Shown here: one piece after another, positions 56,826 to 64,000 of the stretch | Layout: each line of letters starts with the position of its first letter | Numbering within the stretch: position 1 is the stretch's first letter | DNA from: Enterococcus wangshanyuanii | Lineage (GTDB): Bacteria; Bacillota; Bacilli; Lactobacillales; Enterococcaceae | Direction: 5' to 3' | DNA length: 64,000 nucleotides | Assembly: GCF_002197645.1 (NCBI RefSeq) | Contig: NZ_CP021874.1 | Location: forward strand, 806,001-870,000 | The notes under the pieces: model-generated | The model's database searches: none | The model's input: only the letters and a program-made list of their open reading frames with translations | What the model was told of the DNA's origin: nothing | Translations under genes and position numbers: made by a program

Positions 56826-58367
56826 TTAATGTCTAAAGTGTCTAACATCTGTAAAGACCATTGCAATTCCATACTTATCAGCCATGTCGATCGACTCTTG
56901 ATCTTTGATACTTCCGCCCGGCTGAATGATTGCTTTGATGCCATGATCTCCAGCATAAGCCACACTATCTCCCATCGGGAAAAAGGCATCACTGGCTAGA
57001 ACTGCTTCCTCGATCGCTGCGCCTGCCTGTTCAATCGCAATCTGAACAGAACCAACGCGATTCATCTGACCTGCTCCGATCCCAAGTGTTTGATGATTAT
57101 TCGCCACAACGATGGCATTACTTTTTACATGTTTTACAGCTTTCCAAGCAAACTCAAGCGCAGCTAATTCCTTTTCACTAGGTACTCTTTTTGTCACAAC
57201 TTGCCAATCGTCTTTTGTTTCAGTAATGACGTCTTGGTTTTGAATCAGCAAACCTCCTAAAACAGAGATTTTTTCATCTTTTAACGCTTGATCTTTTTTG
57301 GAAAAATCTAAGGTCATTAAGCGTAGATTTTTTTTCTTTGATAACAGTTCCAGCGCTTCCTCTGAGAAACTCGGCGCAATGATGATCTCAAGAAACAGCT
57401 GGTGCATCTTTTCAGCTACTGATATATCTACCTCACGATTCAACACGATGATCCCGCCAAAAATCGACACAGGATCAGCTTCATACGCATATTGGTATGC
57501 TTCATCGATCGTTTGACCGATCCCTATACCACAAGGGTTCATGTGTTTCACCGCTACAACTGCCGGTTCCGAATATTCTCTAGAAATTCGAATCGCTGCA
57601 TCCGCATCCCGAATATTGTTATAGGATAATTCTTTTCCATGCAGCTGCTGTGCACTAGCGATTGAAAAAGCCGTTGGTAAAGCATCTTGATAAAAGGTTG
57701 CTTGTTGATGACTATTTTCACCATATCGCAGTGATTGCTTTAATTCATAAGTCAACGTAAGTGATTCAGGTTCTACCTCACCGACTAAATCTGTCAGATA
57801 TTCCGCAATCAATGCATCATATGCAGCCGTATGACGAAAAACCTTGGCCGCCAATTTTTTTCTGGTAGAAAGAGCTGTCTGTCCATTTTCTTTCAGCTCA
57901 GACAAAATCAATGGGTAATCTGCGGGATCAACAACAACAGTGACTGCCTGATGATTTTTAGCAGCACTTCGTAACATGCTAGGACCACCAATATCAATAT
58001 TTTCGATCGCTTCTTCTTCTGTGACATTTTCTTTTAAAATCGTTTCTTTAAACGGATATAAATTCACACAAACAAAATCGATCGGTCGAATGTCATGCTG
58101 CTCCATTGCTTCCATATGAGAAGGCACGTCGCGACGTCCTAATAATCCGCCATGAATGTTAGGATGCAGTGTTTTGACCCGTCCGTCCATCATTTCTGGA
58201 AAACCAGTTACTTCATCAATTGAGAGAGTCGGAAGACCAGCTTGATCAAGAGTTGCTTTCGTCCCTCCAGTAGAAATAATTTCGATCCCCAGTGCAATCA
58301 ATCCCTCTACAAAAGAAACGATCCCTGTTTTATCTGAAACGCTGACCAGTGCTCTTCTTTTCATCAT
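56826..58367 (-). CDS. purH: bifunctional AICAR transformylase / IMP cyclohydrolase
   Basis: The 513-aa enzyme carries out the last two steps to IMP. The N-terminal IMPCH domain ([33 protein letters not shown]) and C-terminal AICARFT domain ([62 protein letters not shown]) are intact. Two ATGs in tandem follow AAGGAGAG; the first overlaps the purN stop as ATGA, the second (58364) is an alternative. Confidence 0.98.
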   Translation of the reverse strand: MMKRRALVSVSDKTGIVSFVEGLIALGIEIISTGGTKATLDQAGLPTLSIDEVTGFPEMMDGRVKTLHPNIHGGLLGRRDVPSHMEAMEQHDIRPIDFVCVNLYPFKETILKENVTEEEAIENIDIGGPSMLRSAAKNHQAVTVVVDPADYPLILSELKENGQTALSTRKKLAAKVFRHTAAYDALIAEYLTDLVGEVEPESLTLTYELKQSLRYGENSHQQATFYQDALPTAFSIASAQQLHGKELSYNNIRDADAAIRISREYSEPAVVAVKHMNPCGIGIGQTIDEAYQYAYEADPVSIFGGIIVLNREVDISVAEKMHQLFLEIIIAPSFSEEALELLSKKKNLRLMTLDFSKKDQALKDEKISVLGGLLIQNQDVITETKDDWQVVTKRVPSEKELAALEFAWKAVKHVKSNAIVVANNHQTLGIGAGQMNRVGSVQIAIEQAGAAIEEAVLASDAFFPMGDSVAYAGDHGIKAIIQPGGSIKDQESIDMADKYGIAMVFTDVRHFRH

Positions 58368-58948
58368 AAAAAACTCTCTCCTTGTTGTGATTTAATTATT
58401 TGTGCTAAAACAGTTGGATACAAACGATGCTCAACTGCATGAATTTTTTTCTCCAGATCGCTCAATGTATCGGCAGCTTCAATAGCCACAGATTCTTGAG
58501 CAATGATCGGACCTGTATCCACGCCAGCATCAACAAAATGAATCGTCACTCCCGTTTTTTTCACGCCACTTTCAAAAGCATCTTTGATGCCTGTTAAACC
58601 GGGAAAATCTGGCAGCAGCGACGGATGAACATTGATGATTCTATTTGCAAAAACTTCCAATAATGTCGCTCCAATAATTCTCATATAACCTGCCAAAATA
58701 ATCAAATCGATTTGTTCTTCTTCAAGTAGATGGAGCAACTCCGCCTCATAAATCTCTTTTGATTCAAAATCCTTAGGTGAAAAAGAAATAACAGGAATCG
58801 ATAAAGTTCGTGCCCGCTGAATCACATAGGCATCCTTTTTATCACAAAATAACAAACTGATTTCTCCTGGGATCGTTCCTGCTTCAACTGCTTCTGCAAT
58901 CACTTGAAAATTACTGCCATTTCCTGAAGCAAATACAGCTAATTTCAT
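58364..58948 (-). CDS. purN: phosphoribosylglycinamide formyltransferase, folate-dependent
   Basis: The 194-aa GAR transformylase has [52 protein letters not shown] (catalytic Asn/His) and [18 protein letters not shown] 58948 follows GAGGTG and lies 2 nt after the purM stop; the GTG at 58954 is an outer alternative. Confidence 0.97.
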   Translation of the reverse strand: MKLAVFASGNGSNFQVIAEAVEAGTIPGEISLLFCDKKDAYVIQRARTLSIPVISFSPKDFESKEIYEAELLHLLEEEQIDLIILAGYMRIIGATLLEVFANRIINVHPSLLPDFPGLTGIKDAFESGVKKTGVTIHFVDAGVDTGPIIAQESVAIEAADTLSDLEKKIHAVEHRLYPTVLAQIIKSQQGESFL

Positions 58949-58950
58949 TT

Positions 58951-59991
58951 TCACACCTCTTTAAATAGAATCGGCTGATTTTCTCTTCGCAATACTTTTC
59001 CAATGACATAGCCCGTTTCGCCAACCTCACTTAAAATAACTTGAACATCGTCAACCTTTTGCGGTGAAACAGCTAACACCATTCCAATTCCCATATTGAA
59101 GATCTCAAACATTTCCGATTCAGGTATTTGTCCATATTTTTCAAGCGTTGTAAATATTGGTAACTTAGGCCATGAATCTAATTGAATCTCTGCACATAGC
59201 TCTTTTGGCAACATACGTGGAATATTCTCCACAAAGCCGCCTCCTGTAATATGCGCTGCGCCATTTAGTAACCCTTGTTTAATTAAAGGCAGCATAGCTT
59301 TGGCATAGATTTTAGTTGGTTTCAATAACTCATCTGACAATTGCGTTTCATTCAACTCCGGAATGATCGACGTGCCTGTAAGCGCGTGTTTTTCAAAAAA
59401 GATTTTACGAACAAGGGAATAGCCATTCGAATGGATACCGCTTGCCGGTAAACCAATCAAAATATCTCCTGTCTTTACTGAATCGCCGGTTATTACTTGA
59501 CTTTTTTCTGCAACACCGACTGCAAAACCTGCTAAATCATATTCTGACTCGTCGTACATCCCCGGCATCTCAGCCGTTTCACCGCCAATCAATGCAGCTC
59601 CTGCTTGAAGACACCCGTCGGCAACTCCAGCAACAACTTTTTCTAAACGTTCTGGAACATTTTTTCCAGTTGCTATATAGTCAAGAAAATATAGTGGTTC
59701 CGCTCCTTGTGCGACAATATCATTCACGCACATTGCCACACAATCGATCCCGATCGTATCATGTCGATCCGCCTCAAGTGCGACCATCAATTTTGTTCCT
59801 ACCCCGTCTGTTCCCGAAATCAAGACAGGCTCCTTCACATCCACCATACTCAAGTCAAAACATCCGCCAAAGCCTCCAAGAGCACCCATCACACCAGCGC
59901 GTTCGGTTCGTTTCACATGTTTTTTTATTCTTTCAACTACTTCATAACCAGCCTCAACATCTACACCAGCTTTTGCATAGGCATTTGCCAT
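58951..59991 (-). CDS. purM: phosphoribosylformylglycinamidine cyclo-ligase
   Basis: The 346-aa AIR synthetase opens [19 protein letters not shown] and includes [55 protein letters not shown] and [18 protein letters not shown] 59991 is chosen from GGAGG 7 nt upstream; the frame continues to 60033, overlapping purF, without an SD. Confidence 0.97.
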   Translation of the reverse strand: MANAYAKAGVDVEAGYEVVERIKKHVKRTERAGVMGALGGFGGCFDLSMVDVKEPVLISGTDGVGTKLMVALEADRHDTIGIDCVAMCVNDIVAQGAEPLYFLDYIATGKNVPERLEKVVAGVADGCLQAGAALIGGETAEMPGMYDESEYDLAGFAVGVAEKSQVITGDSVKTGDILIGLPASGIHSNGYSLVRKIFFEKHALTGTSIIPELNETQLSDELLKPTKIYAKAMLPLIKQGLLNGAAHITGGGFVENIPRMLPKELCAEIQLDSWPKLPIFTTLEKYGQIPESEMFEIFNMGIGMVLAVSPQKVDDVQVILSEVGETGYVIGKVLRRENQPILFKEV

Positions 59992-60025
59992 CTGTGTTCC
60001 TCCTGTCATTTGAGTTACAGTTGCT

Positions 60026-61465
60026 TTAAACAAAACTAATTTTGTCCTTTAAAGATTTTCGATAAGTCGTTTCATAATCATATAAAGGCGTTGGATAATC
60101 ACCATTGAAATAAGCCATGCACAGTCCTGAATACGGTGCATCATAGTTTAAACCGATCGCATCGATCAAGCCTTGTTCACTTAAAAAACTCAAAGAATCT
60201 GCAGTGATCAATTGTTCGATTTCAGAGACTGAATGATTGGCTGCAATCAATTCTTTTCTTGTTTGTATATCTATCCCATAAAAACAAGGAAATTTTAACG
60301 GCGGTGATGCAATTCGAACATGAACTTCTTTTGCCCCTGCATCTTTTAACAGTTGAACGATACGGCGGCTCGTCGTTCCTCTCACGATCGAATCATCGAC
60401 CATCACTACTCGCTTTCCTTCGACCACGCCTCTTACAGCCGAAAGCTTCATCCGAACACCCTGTTCTCTTAATTCCTGAGTCGGTTGAATAAATGTTCGT
60501 GCAATATATTGATTTTTGACTAAACCCATTTCATAAGGAATCCCGCTGGCTTCTGCATAGCCGCTCGCGGCAGAAAGCGATGAATTAGGAACACCGACGA
60601 CCATATCTGCTTCAACTGGTGCTTCGATCGCTAAACGTTTTCCCATATTTTTTCTCGCTGTATGAACGTTCACACCGGCAATATTAGAATCCGGTCGGGC
60701 AAAGTAAATATACTCCATTGAACAAATCGAATATTGAGTGTCATCTGTATATGTCTCAACTTTATACCCGTTGTCATCAATGATGATCACTTCTCCTGGA
60801 CCAACATCTCTGATAAAAGCAGCACCAATCACTTCTAATGCACAGGTCTCACTGGCGATCACATATGCACCGTTTTTCATTTGACCGATCGATAATGGTC
60901 GAAACGCATTTGGATCAAGTGCTGCAATCATTGCCGTTTCAGTCATCAGTAAGTAAGCAAAACCACCCTTGACTGTTCTCAGACCTTCTTTTAGCTGTTC
61001 GATAAACGTTTCTTTTTTACTACGACGAATCAGATGCATCAAAATTTCAGTATCTGAGTTAGAATGAAAAATTGCACCATCTTTTTCCAATTCTTTTCGC
61101 AAACTCTTGGCGTTGGTTAGATTTCCATTATGAGCAAGACCACACGAGCTATCATAAAATTTGAATAAAAATGGCTGAATATTATCTACACTGCCATTTC
61201 CAGCAGTTGCATAGCGGACATGACCAATCGCAGATTCGCCATTCAGTGCAGTTAGCGAGCGGTCATCTTTGAACACTTCAGATAATAGCCCCAACCCGCG
61301 ATAACCATTTAATTTCCCCTCATGATTAGAAACGATGCCTGCACCTTCTTGTCCGCGATGCTGCAAACTATGAAGACCAAAATACGTTACTCGAGCAGCA
61401 TCTGGATGACCCCAAATCCCAAAAACTCCGCATTCCTCATTTAGACTTTTTACTTCATAAGACAT
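60026..61465 (-). CDS. purF: amidophosphoribosyltransferase
   Basis: The 479-aa committed enzyme of purine synthesis has an 11-residue propeptide before the catalytic C12 ([11 protein letters not shown]). It has the Ntn glutaminase domain ([21 protein letters not shown]) and the PRTase motif [18 protein letters not shown]. Cysteines in [15 protein letters not shown] and later fit the Fe-S-containing Bacillus-type enzyme. GGGAGG precedes the ATG. It overlaps purL by 16 nt. Confidence 0.98.
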   Translation of the reverse strand: MSYEVKSLNEECGVFGIWGHPDAARVTYFGLHSLQHRGQEGAGIVSNHEGKLNGYRGLGLLSEVFKDDRSLTALNGESAIGHVRYATAGNGSVDNIQPFLFKFYDSSCGLAHNGNLTNAKSLRKELEKDGAIFHSNSDTEILMHLIRRSKKETFIEQLKEGLRTVKGGFAYLLMTETAMIAALDPNAFRPLSIGQMKNGAYVIASETCALEVIGAAFIRDVGPGEVIIIDDNGYKVETYTDDTQYSICSMEYIYFARPDSNIAGVNVHTARKNMGKRLAIEAPVEADMVVGVPNSSLSAASGYAEASGIPYEMGLVKNQYIARTFIQPTQELREQGVRMKLSAVRGVVEGKRVVMVDDSIVRGTTSRRIVQLLKDAGAKEVHVRIASPPLKFPCFYGIDIQTRKELIAANHSVSEIEQLITADSLSFLSEQGLIDAIGLNYDAPYSGLCMAYFNGDYPTPLYDYETTYRKSLKDKISFV

Positions 61466-63672
61466 GGAATAGCTTCCTCCCAGACTTCTCTCGCCTTTTG
61501 TGTCATCACTTCGATTTTTTGATCAGCAGTTTTAATCTTGAGCAATCCATTATTAGTAACTACACCGATTTTTCGAGCCGAGTCTTTTACTAGTTGTTCA
61601 AAAGCAACTTGATTTTCAGGTTTCACTGAGACAACAAAACGGGATTGTGTTTCAGAAAACAACAGCGCAGTATCCATTGCTGCATCCACATCTATACCAA
61701 CATTCTTTTTAAATGCAGATTCTGCTAAGGCGATTGCTAAACCGCCTTCTGAACAATCATGAGCACTTGCAACCAAGCCTGCTTCAATCGCTTTTGAAAC
61801 TAACTGTTGATGTTCTTTTTCAATCATTAAATCAAAGTCCATCAATTTTCCTTCGATTCGACCTAAGTGCATTTTTTGGATTTCAGTACCATTAAAATCT
61901 GCATTTGTTTCCCCTATCACATAAATCAAATCGTTTGCTGCTTTAAAGTCTTGTGTCGTTATATTCTTCAAATCACTGATCAATCCAACCATACCAATAA
62001 CAGGTGTGGGATAAATTGCTTTACCATCAGTCTCGTTATATAAAGAAACATTTCCGGAAATTACTGGCGTCTCTAAAACTTCACATGCTCTTGCTATTCC
62101 ATCAGCAGATGTCCACAGCTCCCAAAACCCTTCCGGTTTATCCGGTGAGCCATAATTTAAGCAGTCAGTGATCGCTAAAGGCTGACCGCCGCTGGCAACA
62201 ATATTTCTTGCAGCTTCTGCCACTGCTATTTGTCCGCCAACTTCCGGATCCAAATAAAGATAACGCGCATTACAATCTGTCGTCATCGCTAACGCTTTAT
62301 TCGTTCCGCGAACGCGTAAAACAGCTGCATCACTACCAGGTAATACGACCGTATTCGTTCGCACTTGGGCGTCGTAGGTTTCATAAATGACTTTCTTAGA
62401 AGCGATAGTCGGCTGTTGCAGCAAAGCAAGCAATGTTTGAGTTCCGTCGATTACTTCCGGATAGAAATCTTCCATTGAAGCAAAAGCACTGATTCTAGCT
62501 GGTTCTTGTTTTTCCTTTTGATACACTGGTGCATCTTCTGCCAATGTATCCACAGGTAAATTAGCAACTTCTATGCCGTTATGATTCAAACGATAAAGCC
62601 CATCATCTGTCACTTTCCCAATCGTCACAGCGTCCAAATCATATTTTTGAAACAAGTCAATAACTGTTTGTTCATGTCCTTTTTCAACACAGATCAACAT
62701 ACGTTCCTGCGATTCAGATAACATCATCTCATAAGGTGTCATGCCTATTTCACGCTGTGGTACATCATCTAGATCTAAAATCAAACCAGAACCAGCTTTT
62801 GAAGCCATTTCAGCACTAGAAGAAACCAGACCAGCCGCACCCATATCTTGAATGCCCACCAAAATATCTGAGTGGTTCAAGATCAATTCTAAACAAGCTT
62901 CAAGTAAAAGTTTTTCCATGAATGGATCACCAACTTGAACGGCAGAACGTTGCTGCTCTTCACCCTCAACAAATTCTTCAGAAGCAAATGTCGCTCCATG
63001 AATGCCATCGCGTCCTGTTTTCGCTCCGACATACATGATAGCATTCCCGACGCCTTTAGCTTGTCCTTTTTGAATATCTTTATGATCGATCAAACCGACA
63101 CACATCGCATTTACTAAAGGATTGCCTTCGTAGCAAGGATCAAAAGCAACTTCACCACCGACAGTTGGGATTCCGATACAATTTCCATAACCGCTAATCC
63201 CAGCAACCACTTCTTCTAAAAGGTATTTTGTCCGATCATTTGTCAGTTCACCAAACCGTAAAGAATCCAACAGCGCAATGGGTCTTGCCCCCATACTAAA
63301 AATGTCTCTAATGATCCCACCGACGCCAGTTGCTGCACCTTCATACGGTTCAACCGCTGAGGGATGATTATGACTTTCCGCTTTGAATACCACTGCTTGC
63401 CCATCACCGATATCGACGATCCCCGCACCTTCACCAGGCCCTTGCAACACTTGCGGTCCTGAGGTAGGAAATTTTCGTAAAACCGGCTTCGAATTTTTAT
63501 ACGAACAATGCTCGCTCCACATCACTGAGAATAGACCCGTTTCTGTGTAATTCGGCATGCGGCCTAAAATATCCTCTTCGATCATTCGATACTCTTCATC
63601 TGTTAAACCCCAGTCAGAATAGATTCGTTGGTTTTTGATGTCTTCTGGCGTTGGTTCCGTTACTTTCATCAT
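61450..63672 (-). CDS. purL: phosphoribosylformylglycinamidine synthase, large (PurL) subunit
   Basis: The 740-aa small-type PurL works with PurS and PurQ. It has [63 protein letters not shown] and [14 protein letters not shown]. The first ATG overlaps the purQ stop (ATGA); a second ATG follows at once. AAGGAACGG is about 12 nt upstream. Confidence 0.98.
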   Translation of the reverse strand: MMKVTEPTPEDIKNQRIYSDWGLTDEEYRMIEEDILGRMPNYTETGLFSVMWSEHCSYKNSKPVLRKFPTSGPQVLQGPGEGAGIVDIGDGQAVVFKAESHNHPSAVEPYEGAATGVGGIIRDIFSMGARPIALLDSLRFGELTNDRTKYLLEEVVAGISGYGNCIGIPTVGGEVAFDPCYEGNPLVNAMCVGLIDHKDIQKGQAKGVGNAIMYVGAKTGRDGIHGATFASEEFVEGEEQQRSAVQVGDPFMEKLLLEACLELILNHSDILVGIQDMGAAGLVSSSAEMASKAGSGLILDLDDVPQREIGMTPYEMMLSESQERMLICVEKGHEQTVIDLFQKYDLDAVTIGKVTDDGLYRLNHNGIEVANLPVDTLAEDAPVYQKEKQEPARISAFASMEDFYPEVIDGTQTLLALLQQPTIASKKVIYETYDAQVRTNTVVLPGSDAAVLRVRGTNKALAMTTDCNARYLYLDPEVGGQIAVAEAARNIVASGGQPLAITDCLNYGSPDKPEGFWELWTSADGIARACEVLETPVISGNVSLYNETDGKAIYPTPVIGMVGLISDLKNITTQDFKAANDLIYVIGETNADFNGTEIQKMHLGRIEGKLMDFDLMIEKEHQQLVSKAIEAGLVASAHDCSEGGLAIALAESAFKKNVGIDVDAAMDTALLFSETQSRFVVSVKPENQVAFEQLVKDSARKIGVVTNNGLLKIKTADQKIEVMTQKAREVWEEAIPCLMK

Positions 63673-64000
63673 ACGTTTATCCGTTCCTTTTCATAGTTTT
63701 TAACAATCGATTTAAAAAAGCGCAGGCCATCATCAGAGCCTAAAAGACTTTCTACAGCTCGTTCCGGATGCGGCATCATCCCTAAAACATTCCCTTTTTC
63801 GTTAATGATCCCAGCAATATTTTCAATACTTCCATTAGGATTTTCATCTGCATACGTAAAGACGATTTGCTGGTTTTTTTTCAGCGTTTCGAGCGTTTCC
63901 TCATCACAATAATAATTTCCCTCGCCGTGTGCTACCGGTATTTGAATGCATTCTTCAGCTTTGTACTCGGAGGTGAAATTTGTTTGATTATTCACCACTT
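63669..64000 (-). CDS. purQ: phosphoribosylformylglycinamidine synthase, glutaminase PurQ (5' part missing)
   Basis: Only the C-terminal 110 or so residues lie in the window; the gene runs off the right edge, so the catalytic cysteine is not seen. Class I glutaminase residues are visible in MPHPERAVE (His and Glu of the triad), with [17 protein letters not shown] before it. It overlaps purL by 4 nt. purS and purC are expected further right. Confidence 0.95.
   Translation of the reverse strand, partial: VVNNQTNFTSEYKAEECIQIPVAHGEGNYYCDEETLETLKKNQQIVFTYADENPNGSIENIAGIINEKGNVLGMMPHPERAVESLLGSDDGLRFFKSIVKNYEKERINV

Noticed and set aside
59442..60039. Long plus-strand frames opposite purM
   Set aside because: They are antisense shadows of a clear purM gene, with Q/H/L-rich low-complexity translation.

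Overview
This window looks like chromosomal DNA of a low-GC lactic acid bacterium, most probably an Enterococcus. The reasons are the gene content and order (ylaN-ftsW-pyc-ylbC-ylbF-ylbG-rsmD-coaD-ylbL, the comEA/comEB/comEC-holA-rpsT block, pfkA-pyk-dnaE, a purQLFMNHD operon), the LPKTG surface protein, Bacillota-type SD sequences, and short intergenic repeats and terminators of the kind seen in enterococci. The species cannot be fixed from the sequence alone. I see no tRNA, rRNA, CRISPR array, insertion sequence or prophage.

Layout: (1) 1-3200: a 73-bp tandem repeat, a dual-cysteine pyridoxal kinase with an ECF S component (vitamin B6 salvage), and a PadR/HAAS membrane-protein pair with a clear operator. 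(2) 3.2-7.2 kb: purine salvage (GMP reductase, a xanthine-type NCS2 permease, guanine deaminase) with PurBox-like sites. (3) 7.4-8.9 kb: a metallo-beta-lactamase-fold hydrolase and a histidine phosphatase. (4) 9.0-14.2 kb: a complete MurNAc uptake and recycling locus (RpiR regulator, MurP, MurQ, MupG, its own EIIA). (5) 14.3-20.1 kb: UppP, a P1B-4 metal exporter behind two Fur-type boxes, an HD hydrolase, and Pit with its DUF47 partner. (6) 20.2-25.9 kb: rpsT, a SnoaL-like protein, holA and the comE genes. (7) 25.9-27.3 kb: an ECF-type sigma factor with a PH-domain membrane protein. (8) 27.3-36.5 kb: the core ylb/pyc/ftsW/ylaN block. (9) 36.5-38.8 kb: a 51-aa membrane peptide, a broken GNAT gene and an alcohol dehydrogenase. 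(10) 38.8-45.4 kb: pyk, pfkA, dnaE and a DUF2929 protein. (11) 45.6-51.8 kb: a PmrA-like efflux pump, a PbuG-type purine permease, a sortase-anchored 5'-nucleotidase and a DUF1361 protein. (12) 51.9-54.9 kb: a HAD phosphatase and a two-gene radical-SAM/DUF4130 module. (13) 55-64 kb: a Phd/YefM-like protein and the purine biosynthesis operon, which runs off the right edge.

The most interesting region is 52772-54896. A radical SAM protein with a C-terminal helix-hairpin-helix domain overlaps a DUF4130 protein. The two families are known to co-occur and are only predicted to act on DNA. Two signals here support that: a perfect GAAC-N4-GTTC LexA-type box placed just after a well-formed promoter, and a QLSLF beta-clamp-binding motif near the C-terminus of the radical SAM protein. 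Together they suggest an SOS-induced, sliding-clamp-associated DNA repair or modification system of unknown chemistry.

Purine metabolism is a second theme. Synthesis, salvage enzymes, permeases and a surface nucleotidase all lie in the window. AAAACACGAACATT boxes sit at the same distance upstream of the guaC and pbuG-type promoters.
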